Below are positions 26,712-36,768 of a stretch of 64,000 bases of DNA, piece by piece (the stretch's first letter is position 1; each line of letters begins with the position of its first letter). Both the position numbers and the translations under genes were made by a program. Source of the DNA: Siminovitchia thermophila (GTDB taxonomy: Bacteria; Bacillota; Bacilli; Bacillales; Bacillaceae_C); NCBI RefSeq assembly GCF_016909185.1, contig NZ_JAFBFH010000010.1, forward strand, positions 1 to 64,000. Reading direction: 5' to 3'. The notes beneath the pieces are model-generated. The model was not told where the DNA came from, did no database searches, and saw only the letters and a list, made by a program, of their open reading frames with translations.

Positions 26712-27788
26712 CTAAATAATGATTAGTTCTTTGGTGGAAGGAGACAAAACCTCACATCCGTTTTCTGTAATGTGAAGCATGTCTTCGACACGGGCTCCTC
26801 CGATATCTTCCAAATAGATGCCCGGCTCAATGGTGACGACCATTCCCGGCTGCAATGTTTTCTCGAGGTCCACTGAAAACAGCGGCTTTTCATGCACTTC
26901 CAGACCGATCCCATGCCCTGTTCCGGTGCCGGAATATTTGTTGTAGCCCGATGCAATCAAAATTTCTCTCATATACTTGTCCACTTCCTGATCGGTCATC
27001 CCGGCTTTCAAATGGTTGAGACAGTTCTGAAACGACTCTAACACCACTTGATGAATCTCTTTCATTTTTTGGCCTGGATCGCCAATCGCCACGACTCGCG
27101 AAATATCAGACCAGTAGCCGTTGTAGTTTGTCCCAAAATCAATGGTAATCATATCTCCTTTTTCAATCACTTTGTCGCTGGCCCTTCCATGCGGCAACGA
27201 CGACCTCTTTCCCGAAGCAACAATGGGCGTAAAGGTGGATGCGCTGCCCCCATTTTGTTTGATAAAGCTTTCCAACTCCGCCGCTACTTCCATTTCCGTT
27301 AATCCCGGCCTGATTATCTCCAACACATGGAGAAAAGCTTCGTTCGTAATGCGGGAGGAAATTCTTATATTCTCCAGCTCATCATCGTTTTTCACCATCC
27401 GCAAATCTTCCACCATATCATAGGTAGGGACAAGCTCCATATGCAACTGTTCTTTTAATTTTGCATAGTTTCCAAAGTTCAAGTGTTGCTGCTCAAAACC
27501 GAGACGTTCCACACCCAAACGTTTGATTTGCTTCGTTGCTTCGTCATAAATTTTATGTTTATGACCGGTATGCTCCTTATGCAGGACGATGTCCAATTCT
27601 GTCTGTTTTTTCGCTTGTTCAAAATAGCGGTAGTCTGTTATCAAAATCGCCTCGTCCTTCGTAATCAAGATAAGCCCGTTAGACCCGGTAAATCCGGACA
27701 CATACCGCCTGTTCCATTCCCCATTGATCATAAAGCCGTCCATATCCAGCTCATCAAATCTGTTCCGCAGTTGTACAATCCGTTCCAT
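26712..27788 (-). CDS. M24 family Xaa-Pro dipeptidase/aminopeptidase, second of four
   Basis: 358 residues, full length, with all five metal ligands: Asp in TIDFG, Asp in WSDISR, His in GTGHGIG, Glu in TIEPGIY and Glu in ARVED. It resembles the YqhT/PepQ-type cytosolic Xaa-Pro peptidases of Bacillus. It follows the DUF3899 gene and the peptide importer in one minus-strand operon, so it very likely hydrolyses imported Xaa-Pro peptides. Confidence 0.9.
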   Translation of the reverse strand: MERIVQLRNRFDELDMDGFMINGEWNRRYVSGFTGSNGLILITKDEAILITDYRYFEQAKKQTELDIVLHKEHTGHKHKIYDEATKQIKRLGVERLGFEQQHLNFGNYAKLKEQLHMELVPTYDMVEDLRMVKNDDELENIRISSRITNEAFLHVLEIIRPGLTEMEVAAELESFIKQNGGSASTFTPIVASGKRSSLPHGRASDKVIEKGDMITIDFGTNYNGYWSDISRVVAIGDPGQKMKEIHQVVLESFQNCLNHLKAGMTDQEVDKYMREILIASGYNKYSGTGTGHGIGLEVHEKPLFSVDLEKTLQPGMVVTIEPGIYLEDIGGARVEDMLHITENGCEVLSPSTKELIII

Positions 27789-27808
27789 AATCAGAACCTC
27801 CTGCTATA

Positions 27809-28150
27809 TTAAAAATAATAGAATCCTATTACCGTAGTCATCAACATGACAAACAATCCGGTATGTAATGCCCAGACACTGAAAGAAGAAGTACGAATGA
27901 CAGCAGGCTGTCGGGAACCTTCCGTTTCAGAGACGTATTCTTCCAGCTTAGAGGTACTCCGCAAAAACTTTTTAAAGCTTTGGAAGAAACGATCAAACAC
28001 TCTTTTTTCCAACATAAAAACAAATCCGCCTGCCATAAAAAGAATAAGTCCCCCCAAAAATAAGGCATCCAAATAGACAACATGGGCCCAGCCAAATAAT
28101 GATGCTGCCACAATGAGGCCAGTCAGTATGCGCAACCAGCTTGTTTTCAT
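27809..28150 (-). CDS. DUF3899 family small membrane protein
   Basis: 113 residues with a pair of hydrophobic segments at the N-terminus (about 5-45), a charged middle with basic residues, and one C-terminal segment. The layout matches DUF3899 proteins of Bacillaceae, which are usually encoded beside Opp/Dpp transporters. Its role is unknown. It lies 20 bases after M24 and 22 bases before the ATPase gene. Confidence 0.75.
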   Translation of the reverse strand: MKTSWLRILTGLIVAASLFGWAHVVYLDALFLGGLILFMAGGFVFMLEKRVFDRFFQSFKKFLRSTSKLEEYVSETEGSRQPAVIRTSSFSVWALHTGLFVMLMTTVIGFYYF

Positions 28151-28172
28151 TGATTGTCCCCCTTTAACCTGT

Positions 28173-30152
28173 TTAGATAAAATGGGAGCAAGTTTCTTTT
28201 GTCAACCGTTCATACTCCTCTTCATTGCATAATACCCAGTGGTCTTTTGTTACCTCTCTCAACAGACAATCCGCCGAAGCTACTGTCCAATCCTGTTTCG
28301 GCAGTCTGATCCTTTTCTTTTCCATCTTGGGATCGGGAACCGGTATGGCCGACAAAAGGGTTTTTGTATAAGGATGGAGCGGATTTTGATATAGCGTATC
28401 GCTTTCCGCCACCTCCACCAATTTTCCCTGATACATCACCCCGATACGGTCGCTGATGTACTTCACCATAGAAAGGTCGTGGGCGATAAATAAGTACGTC
28501 AGTCCATTTTCCCGTTGCAGTCTTTTCATCAAGTTAATGATCTGAGCTTGAATGGAAACATCCAACGCGGAGATCGGTTCATCCGCTATTATAAATTCCG
28601 GGTCAACAGCGAGCGCTCGGGCAATCCCGATCCGCTGCCTTTGTCCCCCGCTGAATTCGTGGGGATAACGGTTGGCATGCTCTTTTCGGAGCCCTACCGT
28701 TTCCAACAGTTCATACACTTTGTCTGTCCGCTCTTGCCCGGACGTATATAATTGATAAATATCCATGCCTTCCGAGATGATATCGCCAACTGTCCATCTT
28801 GGATCGAGTGAAGAATACGGGTCTTGAAAAATCATTTGGATGTCCTTATGTAAATTCATCCGGTGCCGTCCATGCATGTTGGTTCCTTTAAACAAGATTT
28901 CTCCCGCTGTTGGTTCATATAAGCGCGTGAGCGTCCTCCCGGTTGTCGACTTTCCACAACCCGATTCACCGACAAGACCGAACGTTTCCCCTTTAAAAAT
29001 GTGAAACGTAATGCCGTCCACCGCTTTCAAAATGTTGTTTTTTCCACTCTTAAAATGCAGCGCGAGACCGTTTACTTCCAACAATTTTTCCTTGCCGACC
29101 GTTTTAGAAGGACTTTGTTTTTCGTTTAACATAAGCTTTTGTCCCGCCTGTTTCCCCTTCTTTTTTCCGGCAGCTTTTTTATGAAGCAGCCAGGTGGCCG
29201 CAAAATGGGTTTCCGACACCTGAAACATGGGAGGCTCGTACAAAAAATCAATTTTTAAAGCAAGAGGATTTCTTAAAGCAAAGGCGTCCCCTTTTGGAGG
29301 ATGCAACAGGTTCGGAGGCGCGCCGGGAATCGCCTCCAGCTCTTCCTGATCCGTATGCAAATCAGGCATGGCCGCCAACAGTCCTGTTGTATAAGGGTGC
29401 TGGGGATTGTAAAAAACTTCGTTCGTTTTCCCAACCTCCACTATTTTTCCGGCATACATCACGGCAACCCGATCTGCCACATTGGCAACGACTCCCAAGT
29501 CATGGGTAATAAAAATGATCGATGTTTTCTTCTTTCTTTGGATTTCTTTCAACAGGTCCAGCACCTGTGCTTGCACAGTGACATCCAGGGCGGTCGTAGG
29601 TTCATCCGCAATTATTATTTCCGGATTGGATGAAAGGGCCATCGCAATAACCACTCTCTGTTGCATTCCTCCGGAAAGCTGATGAGGGTATTGCTTTAAA
29701 CGCTCTTCAGGATGGTTAATGCCAACAAGGTCCAATAGCTCAACTGTTCTTTCGTTCGCTTCTCTTTTTGACAGTTGTTGATGCGCCAAAATCCCTTCCC
29801 TTATTTGCTTTCCCACTGTCATCGTCGGATTTAACGACGTCATCGGATCTTGAAAAATGACCGATATGCCAGATCCGCGGATATCCATGAATTCTTTATT
29901 CGAGTAATTTGCGATATCCCTCTGTTCATACCAAATGCTTCCGCTCACCACTTTTCCCGCCGGCTTCGGAATGAGCCCCATAATGCTTTTACACATCACT
30001 GACTTCCCGGACCCGGATTCACCGACAACAGCCAATGTCTCTCCTTTATACAAGTCGAATGAAACACCCCGGACAGCCTTCACTTCCCCATCAGTCGTAT
30101 CAAATGATATGTGCAGGTCCTCTACTGACAGTATTTTCTCCACCTTTTTCAC
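28173..30152 (-). CDS. Dipeptide/oligopeptide ABC importer, fused ATPases (DppD-DppF fusion)
   Basis: 659 residues with two complete ABC domains. Domain 1: [18 protein letters not shown] and [12 protein letters not shown], with a C-terminal oligopeptide-transporter tail. A lysine-rich linker (about residues 330-350, [13 protein letters not shown]) leads to domain 2: [18 protein letters not shown] and [12 protein letters not shown]. The two ATPases are normally separate proteins. The tail of domain 1 lacks the usual cysteine cluster for the Fe-S site. GTG start, 2 bases after the DppC stop. It powers peptide import through DppB/DppC. Confidence 0.9.
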   Translation of the reverse strand: MKKVEKILSVEDLHISFDTTDGEVKAVRGVSFDLYKGETLAVVGESGSGKSVMCKSIMGLIPKPAGKVVSGSIWYEQRDIANYSNKEFMDIRGSGISVIFQDPMTSLNPTMTVGKQIREGILAHQQLSKREANERTVELLDLVGINHPEERLKQYPHQLSGGMQQRVVIAMALSSNPEIIIADEPTTALDVTVQAQVLDLLKEIQRKKKTSIIFITHDLGVVANVADRVAVMYAGKIVEVGKTNEVFYNPQHPYTTGLLAAMPDLHTDQEELEAIPGAPPNLLHPPKGDAFALRNPLALKIDFLYEPPMFQVSETHFAATWLLHKKAAGKKKGKQAGQKLMLNEKQSPSKTVGKEKLLEVNGLALHFKSGKNNILKAVDGITFHIFKGETFGLVGESGCGKSTTGRTLTRLYEPTAGEILFKGTNMHGRHRMNLHKDIQMIFQDPYSSLDPRWTVGDIISEGMDIYQLYTSGQERTDKVYELLETVGLRKEHANRYPHEFSGGQRQRIGIARALAVDPEFIIADEPISALDVSIQAQIINLMKRLQRENGLTYLFIAHDLSMVKYISDRIGVMYQGKLVEVAESDTLYQNPLHPYTKTLLSAIPVPDPKMEKKRIRLPKQDWTVASADCLLREVTKDHWVLCNEEEYERLTKETCSHFI

Positions 30153-30154
30153 CT

Positions 30155-31171
30155 CTACTTCTTCATTTTCGGGTCAAAAGAATCACGAAGACCATCGCCA
30201 AGTAAATTGAAACTGATCATGATCAAGCTAATAATCACCGATGAAAACATCAGCATATGCGGGTAAATTTTCAACAGCTTAAATCCGTCATTTACGATTG
30301 TTCCGAGAGAAGCGATGGGCGGCTGCAGGCCCAAGCCGATGAAGCTGAGAAATGCCTCCGTAAAAATCGCGCTTGGAATGGTAAACATCGTCGTGATAAT
30401 GATTGGACCCAATGAGTTTGGAATGAGGTGTCCCCAAATAAGTCTGCGATCCGTAGCACCCAATGTTTTCGATGCCAGGAAAAACTCATGTCCTTTCAGT
30501 TTCAGTACTTGTCCTCTAACAATCCTCGCCATATTCACCCATCCGGTAATCACCATTGCCAACGTAATCGAAACGATTCCGGGCTTTAAAACTAAAATAA
30601 ATAAAATGACGACAATTAAATTCGGAATTCCCATTAAAATTTCGATGATCCGCTGCATCGCATTATCGACCCTGCCGCCATAGTAAGCAGATATACTCCC
30701 GTATGCCACACCGATCAACAAATCCAACGCCGCCGCCAAAAACGCGATATATAAAGAAATTCTCGTCCCCTGCCATATTCGCGTCCATAAATCCCGGCCC
30801 AAATCATCGGTTCCAAACCAAAAATAACCGGCAACATCTTTTTCCTGATATTGATCCGTCCCGTTTATATCCACGCCATCCAATCCCAAAAATGGGATGT
30901 GTTCTATGACCGGAATCTTTGGCGGCAGATTAGCCCTAGTCAAATCCTGATCGTCAAACCCGTGAGAATTCATGAGCGGACCGAATACCGCCAAAAAAAC
31001 AATGATGATAATGCAAATCAGCCCGGCAAAAGCCCCTTTGTTTTTCTTCAGGCGAATCCATGAATCCCGCCAAAAGGTGGAAGCGGGACGGCTTTCTTCC
31101 TTTTTTTGATGATATGTTTCATCCGATTGCTCAAATAGCTCGTCGTTTAATTCCATCTCATTGATGTTCAT
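30155..31171 (-). CDS. Peptide ABC transporter permease, DppC/OppC type
   Basis: 338 residues. A 40-residue charged cytosolic tail, then six hydrophobic segments with the BPD_transp motif EILMGIPNLIVVILF and the EAA loop (KTLGATDRRLIWGHLIPNSLG). It overlaps the DppB gene by 4 bases. It forms the membrane channel with DppB. Confidence 0.92.
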   Translation of the reverse strand: MNINEMELNDELFEQSDETYHQKKEESRPASTFWRDSWIRLKKNKGAFAGLICIIIIVFLAVFGPLMNSHGFDDQDLTRANLPPKIPVIEHIPFLGLDGVDINGTDQYQEKDVAGYFWFGTDDLGRDLWTRIWQGTRISLYIAFLAAALDLLIGVAYGSISAYYGGRVDNAMQRIIEILMGIPNLIVVILFILVLKPGIVSITLAMVITGWVNMARIVRGQVLKLKGHEFFLASKTLGATDRRLIWGHLIPNSLGPIIITTMFTIPSAIFTEAFLSFIGLGLQPPIASLGTIVNDGFKLLKIYPHMLMFSSVIISLIMISFNLLGDGLRDSFDPKMKK

Positions 31172-32097
31172 TTTCGTCCACCCCCTGATAGGCGAATTCT
31201 CGGATCCATCACACCGTACAGCAGATCGACAATAAATATGGCCAGGATAAATAGGAAACTATAAAACAAAGTCACGCCCATGATCACAGGATAATCATTC
31301 GTTAATATCGACTTGACAAACTGTTCACCCAGTCCCGGTACGCTGAATATTTTCTCCACAACGAGCGTCCCCGTCATCAGTGAAACAGTCAAAGGACCCA
31401 TGATCGTAATAATGGGAATCATGGCATTGCGAAGACCGTGCCTGAAAATGACAGCCACTTCCCCCACCCCTTTCGCGCGGGCCGTTGTCATATATTCATG
31501 TCCAAGCACTTCAAGCATTTCGGTTCGCATGAAACGGGCAATGGTCGCGACAACGAATGCCGCTAGCGCGATTGTGGGCAAAATGGAGTACTCAAACCCC
31601 TCCCAAAACGCGACAGGAAGCCATTGGAGACGCACTCCCACCCAATATTGAAGAAGACCCGCCAACACAAAGTTGGGAATGGACAATCCCAAAACCGCCA
31701 CTACCATCGCTCCATAATCAATAACCGTGTTATGTCTGATGGCAGCAACAATTCCCAACAGCAGTCCGATGATTGTTCCTACCGCCAATGACTGTGCTCC
31801 AAGTACAGCGGAAACGCCAATCCTCTCTCCAATAATGCTTGTCACTGGCCGCCCGTCAAACTGAAAAGAAACACCAAAGTCCCCTTTGATAATATTGCTT
31901 ACATATTTGACATACTGAACACTCATCGGTTCATTTAAGCCATATCTCTCATACAAAACTTCTTTTTGCTCAGGGGTCAGGCGTTCATCGTTAAAGGGAG
32001 ACCCGGGCAATGTCTGCATTAAAAAAAATGTGAAAGTTGTGATCAATAAAAAGGTGAGCGCCATATACCCAAGTCGGCTGGCAATATATTTCTTCAC
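31168..32097 (-). CDS. Peptide ABC transporter permease, DppB/OppB type
   Basis: 309 residues from a GTG at 32097, chosen because AAGGTGG lies 8 bases upstream and the size then matches DppB; the longer frame adds 13 unlikely residues. Six hydrophobic segments, the N-terminal PGSPFNDERLTPEQ loop, and the EAA loop (ARAKGVGEVAVIFRHGLRNA). It partners the downstream DppC. Confidence 0.9.
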   Translation of the reverse strand: MKKYIASRLGYMALTFLLITTFTFFLMQTLPGSPFNDERLTPEQKEVLYERYGLNEPMSVQYVKYVSNIIKGDFGVSFQFDGRPVTSIIGERIGVSAVLGAQSLAVGTIIGLLLGIVAAIRHNTVIDYGAMVVAVLGLSIPNFVLAGLLQYWVGVRLQWLPVAFWEGFEYSILPTIALAAFVVATIARFMRTEMLEVLGHEYMTTARAKGVGEVAVIFRHGLRNAMIPIITIMGPLTVSLMTGTLVVEKIFSVPGLGEQFVKSILTNDYPVIMGVTLFYSFLFILAIFIVDLLYGVMDPRIRLSGGGRK

Positions 32098-32171
32098 ATT
32101 TTTCACCACCTTTAAAGGAGTATCATTCCACGACAAGCTCCACCACTGAAGGAAATTCGGATATAAATGAA

Positions 32172-33842
32172 CTACTTTTCAACGGATACCCACTGGAATG
32201 AAGCGGTTGAATTCGCATGGGCCACATACCCTTTTACATACGGTTTGATGAGTCTTGCGGACCCCGCTTGGTACATTGGTGAAATGGCGGCTTCCTGGCC
32301 GATCAATAGATTTTCCGCTTCCTGGAGTTCTTCAAATCGCTGTTGAATATCAGAGAAATCAGACATCGCTTTTTTGACAAGGCTGTCATACTTTTCGTTG
32401 TTAAAGTCTTGCCAATTATATGGGCCGTCAGATAAAAAGACAGATAAAAATTCAACCGGGTCGGACACATCGTTTCTCCAGCCCGAATGGGACAAGTCGT
32501 AATCCTGCGCTTCTTCAAGCGCCAACTTCTGCTTGTTTGGCTGTTGATTAATCGAAATGCTCAAACCGGGCAAGTTCTTTTCCAACTGATTTTTCATATA
32601 TTCCGCAATCGACTTTCTTTGTTCATCGTCATAACTCAACAGTTCCAAAGAAATGTCCTTTGTACCCAATTCCTCAAGACCTTTTTTCCACAACGCCTGC
32701 GCTTCTTTCAGATCTCCCTTATTCAAATCACCGAATTTTTCCCGGAAATCTTCTCCGTCCTCAGACTGTACAAACCCCGGAAAGACAAGCCAATATGCGG
32801 CTTTTGATCCGTTTTTCAATATGGAATCGGCAGCCTGTTCTTTGTCCCAAGCCATGTCAATCGCTTTCCGGATGTTTACGTTTTGTAGATATTGATTCTT
32901 TTGGTTCATCCTTAAAAAGTACACTTCCGACTTTAATGAAGTCGTAAATTCCGCATGATCTTTATAGGCATCGACAAAGTCAGATGATAAATTGACAGCA
33001 TCAATAGCGCCGGTTTCATACAAGTTCACGCTTGTCGCCATATCTTTTGCGACATTGTAGCGGATTTCTTCCACTTTTACATTTTCCTCATCCCAATATG
33101 ACGAGTTTTTCTTCAACGTCCATTTTTGATCGTGATCCCAAGAATCAAGCTGGAAAGGTCCATTAAAGATCAAATGTTCCGGTTCCAACGCGTATTGATC
33201 GCCTTTGGATTCGACAAATTCTTCATGTTGCGGATAAAAAACAGCATGGGCTAATAATTCTGTAAAATACGGAACACTGTTCACCAACTCGACTTCGAGA
33301 GTGGATGCGTCAATCGCTTTTACTCCGAGCTGATCTGTTTTTCCGTACAAATCGCTTTTGGAATTTTGAATCTCTTCCGCCCCTTTTACCGCATTCATTA
33401 AATACGCATGTGGAGAAATTGTTTCCGGAGCCAGGTTCCTTCTCCATGCATAGACAAAGTCGTCGGCCTTTACAGGATCACCATTGCTCCAAACCGCGTC
33501 TTCCTTCAATTGAAACGTATACTTTTTCCCATCTTTACTGACTTCATACGAATCTACCACACCTTCAATAATTTCATCATTCTCATTCAAACGAAAAAGA
33601 CCTTCAAAAATGTTTTGGATGATCGTTTGTGACAGCCCGTCCATGGTGCCATTCGTTCTTAACGTTGGTATTTCACCTTCCACCGACAGATTGAGAACCT
33701 GCCCAGATTCCGCTTTCTCTCCTCCACCTGTATCCATTTTCCCGTCCTTTGTCGCCTTTTTGTCTCCCCCGTAGCAGCCGGCAAGCGTTAGGAAACTTGC
33801 AAATAAAAGAACCATCAGCCAATAGCGCCTTTTGTTTTCCAT
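32172..33842 (-). CDS. Peptide-binding lipoprotein, OppA/DppE type (SBP_bac_5)
   Basis: 556 residues. Lipoprotein signal with lipobox LAGC at about residues 20-23, then an SBP_bac_5 domain with the family hallmarks (DPVKADDFVYAWRRNLAPETISPHAYLM, VELVNSVPYFTELLAHAVFYPQ). It captures peptides outside the membrane and delivers them to DppBC. It is the first gene of the importer-M24 operon, with a cre site 26 bases upstream of the start. Confidence 0.92.
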   Translation of the reverse strand: MENKRRYWLMVLLFASFLTLAGCYGGDKKATKDGKMDTGGGEKAESGQVLNLSVEGEIPTLRTNGTMDGLSQTIIQNIFEGLFRLNENDEIIEGVVDSYEVSKDGKKYTFQLKEDAVWSNGDPVKADDFVYAWRRNLAPETISPHAYLMNAVKGAEEIQNSKSDLYGKTDQLGVKAIDASTLEVELVNSVPYFTELLAHAVFYPQHEEFVESKGDQYALEPEHLIFNGPFQLDSWDHDQKWTLKKNSSYWDEENVKVEEIRYNVAKDMATSVNLYETGAIDAVNLSSDFVDAYKDHAEFTTSLKSEVYFLRMNQKNQYLQNVNIRKAIDMAWDKEQAADSILKNGSKAAYWLVFPGFVQSEDGEDFREKFGDLNKGDLKEAQALWKKGLEELGTKDISLELLSYDDEQRKSIAEYMKNQLEKNLPGLSISINQQPNKQKLALEEAQDYDLSHSGWRNDVSDPVEFLSVFLSDGPYNWQDFNNEKYDSLVKKAMSDFSDIQQRFEELQEAENLLIGQEAAISPMYQAGSARLIKPYVKGYVAHANSTASFQWVSVEK

Positions 33843-33867
33843 GTACTTGTCCTCCCCATTTTATTGA

Positions 33868-33881
33868 TGTAAACGGTTTCA
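33868..33881 (-). promoter_or_regulatory. CcpA catabolite-responsive element (cre)
   Basis: TGTAAACGGTTTCA matches the cre consensus TGTAANCGNTNNCA very closely. Its place 26 bases upstream of the binding-protein start suggests carbon catabolite repression of peptide import. Confidence 0.75.
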
Positions 33882-34103
33882 ATTAAAGAGTAAATGACTA
33901 TGTACATTGTCAAATTTCTTTGAAAACGGCTTGTCAAAATTTTTAAGCACTGTCTATTTTCTTTTACAACGATTAGTTTGTAATAGTATATTTCAGCTTA
34001 CTCTTGACGCAATCCATTGCGAAACTTTTCCAACAAGTTGCCTGTCTTCTCACATACATTCTTTTTTGGAACGGTTGCCTCCCCTCCTTTTATTGTAGTT
34101 ATT

Positions 34104-34117
34104 AATATTGCAATATT
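34104..34117. promoter_or_regulatory. Perfect 14-base palindrome near the third M24 gene
   Basis: AATATTG/CAATATT, 75 bases upstream of the M24 start. It may be an operator, but it is short and AT-rich, so chance is possible. Confidence 0.35.
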
Positions 34118-34191
34118 TATGCCAGCTTTCCCGTGGCACATTTCTTGCTTTTTTATGTTTAAATAGAAGAAAAGGGGATGAATGGAAACGT

Positions 34192-35286
34192 ATGTATGAA
34201 AAAAGAAGAACTCTATTAAATAAACATTTATCAGAAAAAGGAATAGAAGCGGGAATCATTATCGATCCGGCCAATGTGTATTATTACACCGGCTTCCTAT
34301 CTGAGCCTTACGAACGGTTTATGGCCTACGTCACTTGCCCAAAAGCAGAAAAGGCCTTTTTGTTTGTACCCGCTTTGGATTTTGAAGCTGCCCAAATGGA
34401 TGCCGACATGGAGACAATCATTCCCATCGCCGATGATGAAGATCCTTTTGAAGTGTTGAAAAATTGCATGGGTTCCTTTCCAACCTGTTTTGGGATCGAA
34501 GGAAAAGCCTTCTCCTATGACCGTTATACGAATTTGCTAAAAATGTATCCCGGCGCTCAAATAAAAGATGTACAGCCGTTTATTAATCAGCAGAGGGAGA
34601 AAAAATCAAGGGCGGAAGTAGAAAAGCTATCCCATTCTATAAAGCTAATTGAAAAAGTGCTGGCCGAAGGTATCAAAAAAGTTGCGGCAGGCATGACAGA
34701 AGCCGAATTGACTGCTGAGCTTGAGTTTTTGATGCGTAAGTTTGGAGCGGACGGCCCTTCTTTTTCCACCATCGTCCTTTCCGGTGAAAAATCCGCTCTG
34801 CCGCACGGTTCACCCGGAGATCGCAAGTTGGAAGAAGGAGACTTCCTGCTAATTGATTTTGGTGTCGTCAAAGATGGGTATTGCTCTGACATCACGAGAA
34901 CTTTTGTACTGGGGGAGCCATCTGAAAAACAAAAAGAGATCTATAACATTGTCTTGACATCAAATGAAGCCGGAATTCAGGCAGTAAAGGCCGGAGTCCC
35001 CTTGAAAACATTTGATATCGCGGCCAGGAAGGTCATTATAGATCATGGATATGGCCAATACTTCAACAACCGGGTTGGACATGGACTGGGCATTGAGGTC
35101 CATGAATCGCCTTCCATCCACCAACATTATGAAGAGATCGCCGAAAAAGGTCTCGTTTTTACAATTGAGCCAGGAATTTATATACCCGGAGAGGGTGGAG
35201 TCCGAATCGAAGATATTGTGTACATCAATGAGAGAGGAGAAGCAGAAGTACTCACTTCCTTCCCGAAAAAGCTGCAAACCCTTTAA
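34192..35286 (+). CDS. M24 family Xaa-Pro peptidase, third of four
   Basis: 364 residues from the ATG at 34192; the open frame extends 28 codons further but without a start signal. All metal ligands are seen: Asp in LIDFG, Asp in CSDITRT, His in VGHGLG, Glu in TIEPGIY and Glu in RIED. It is divergent from the importer operon and probably serves the same peptides. RBS is only fair (AAAAGGGG, long spacing). A strong terminator follows. Confidence 0.88.
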   Translation: MYEKRRTLLNKHLSEKGIEAGIIIDPANVYYYTGFLSEPYERFMAYVTCPKAEKAFLFVPALDFEAAQMDADMETIIPIADDEDPFEVLKNCMGSFPTCFGIEGKAFSYDRYTNLLKMYPGAQIKDVQPFINQQREKKSRAEVEKLSHSIKLIEKVLAEGIKKVAAGMTEAELTAELEFLMRKFGADGPSFSTIVLSGEKSALPHGSPGDRKLEEGDFLLIDFGVVKDGYCSDITRTFVLGEPSEKQKEIYNIVLTSNEAGIQAVKAGVPLKTFDIAARKVIIDHGYGQYFNNRVGHGLGIEVHESPSIHQHYEEIAEKGLVFTIEPGIYIPGEGGVRIEDIVYINERGEAEVLTSFPKKLQTL

Positions 35287-35312
35287 ATAGACTGGGCCAT
35301 ACCTCAACATAA

Positions 35313-35345
35313 AAGGCTTCGGATTCGTTTCTAATCCGAAGCCTT
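35313..35345. terminator. Strong hairpin terminator
   Basis: Thirteen-base perfect arms AAGGCTTCGGATT and AATCCGAAGCCTT around a 7-base loop, lying between two convergent genes. The T-run is short, so it may work in both directions or as a structural block. Confidence 0.75.
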
Positions 35346-35395
35346 CATTGATGAAGGGGGTATTTTAAAAAGATCCAACTGATCGCCGCTTTTGT

Positions 35396-36742
35396 TTACA
35401 ATAAATCTTCCTTGTTGGTGACCGTATCCGCGGAGTCGGGAATGATGTCTTTTCCGGCAATCCTTGTAAAGTGGTCAGGAGCGTATTGGGCTTTTAGTTT
35501 CATGCCTATCAGGTAAATGAATACGGATGCAATCAGGGACTGAACTGCTGGAATTCCAAAAGGGACAAGATACTGTGTTACATATCCCAGGAATCCTCCG
35601 CCCGCCATGGCAATTGTTGCCACCCAATTCCAGCCTTCCTTGTCCTCCCAATTTTTATTTCGAATAAAAAAGAAATCGGCAAACATGACACCCGCAATGG
35701 CTGGATAGATCACACCCAAAAGTACGAGAAAATCCATAAAGTAAGACAGGATGCCCAGCAACGCTAAAAGTACGCCAACAGCCGAACCGATCACTGTGAG
35801 CCAGGCACGTCCTCGTCCCGATTGGACATTAAACATATTAGCGGCTGCCAGTCCGATAGAGTAGCTGGCAACAAGTTGGCTAGTCCACAAAGCGAGCCAC
35901 AAAATTAAAAATCCCCAAAATGGAAAGCCCAAATTTTGCATCACAAGAACGATATCAGCTTCGCCCACACCTACTGACATAATGGCTCCTGTCAAAAAGA
36001 ACACAAAACCAATGACAACGATTCCCAATGGTATCAATGCCTGATCTTTTAGGGCTGGTTTAGAATATCGCGTATAGTCTGAAGCAATTAACCATTGCGC
36101 CACATTCGCGCCCAAAACGAGGCTGATGCCTCCCATGAATGTCATGGTTGGTTCCGGACTCCAAGACATGATGGCATCCCAGCCTGTTCCTTTCAGGACG
36201 TAAAAAACAGCCGCTGTAATCAATAATAATCCTGAAGGGACTGCCAAATAGTCAGTCCATTTCATGGAATGATAGCCAATGACCGCCGGCAAAGCAAAAA
36301 GAGCCCCGGCTAATACTGTTAATAATGCCCATAAAATTCGGGAATTCGCATAATCAATCCCGAATACCGCCGCAATCGCATTTCCAGCAACAGCCGTATT
36401 TACCGCGAACCACCCCACATTTAAAATCACTAAAGCCAATGCAATAATAAATCTTGCTTGTAAAGATCCAAAACTGTTTCTCGCGATGACTGAAGAAGGC
36501 AGTCCCGTTTTGGCGCCAATATATCCTTGCAGGGCATTGCCTGCCCACTGGATGATCACCAACCCTATCAGAAGAATGACCAAAACCTTTGTCAGTCCAA
36601 AACTGCCTGCAAGGGCTGCCCCAATCATGATCACCGGGACAGAGAACTCCAATCCTCCAAAAATTGTCGCAGGCACAATCCAGTGTTGTCTTTCGGATGC
36701 AGGTACACGATTCATTGCGGAGTCTTTATCTAAAAAACTCAT
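35396..36742 (-). CDS. NCS1 family permease (cytosine/hydantoin-type), second copy
   Basis: 448 residues, about 12 hydrophobic segments. It shares the N-terminal WIVPATIFGGLEFSVPVIMIGAAL block of CodB-like permeases. It is the last gene of the HyuA-HyuB-DUF3830 operon, so it probably imports the ring or carbamoyl compound used there. Only distantly similar to the permease at 338-1663, which implies a different substrate. Confidence 0.88.
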   Translation of the reverse strand: MSFLDKDSAMNRVPASERQHWIVPATIFGGLEFSVPVIMIGAALAGSFGLTKVLVILLIGLVIIQWAGNALQGYIGAKTGLPSSVIARNSFGSLQARFIIALALVILNVGWFAVNTAVAGNAIAAVFGIDYANSRILWALLTVLAGALFALPAVIGYHSMKWTDYLAVPSGLLLITAAVFYVLKGTGWDAIMSWSPEPTMTFMGGISLVLGANVAQWLIASDYTRYSKPALKDQALIPLGIVVIGFVFFLTGAIMSVGVGEADIVLVMQNLGFPFWGFLILWLALWTSQLVASYSIGLAAANMFNVQSGRGRAWLTVIGSAVGVLLALLGILSYFMDFLVLLGVIYPAIAGVMFADFFFIRNKNWEDKEGWNWVATIAMAGGGFLGYVTQYLVPFGIPAVQSLIASVFIYLIGMKLKAQYAPDHFTRIAGKDIIPDSADTVTNKEDLL

Positions 36743-36768
36743 GTGAATTCCCCCGATTTCCTCTCATT

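Larger units (their letters stand above)
33843..34191. promoter_or_regulatory. Divergent control region between importer operon and M24 gene
   Basis: Holds the cre site near the importer start and a palindrome AATATTG/CAATATT at 34104-34117 near the divergent M24 gene. No gene is seen. A TTGACA occurs on the minus strand near 33910, but without a well-spaced -10. Confidence 0.5.
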
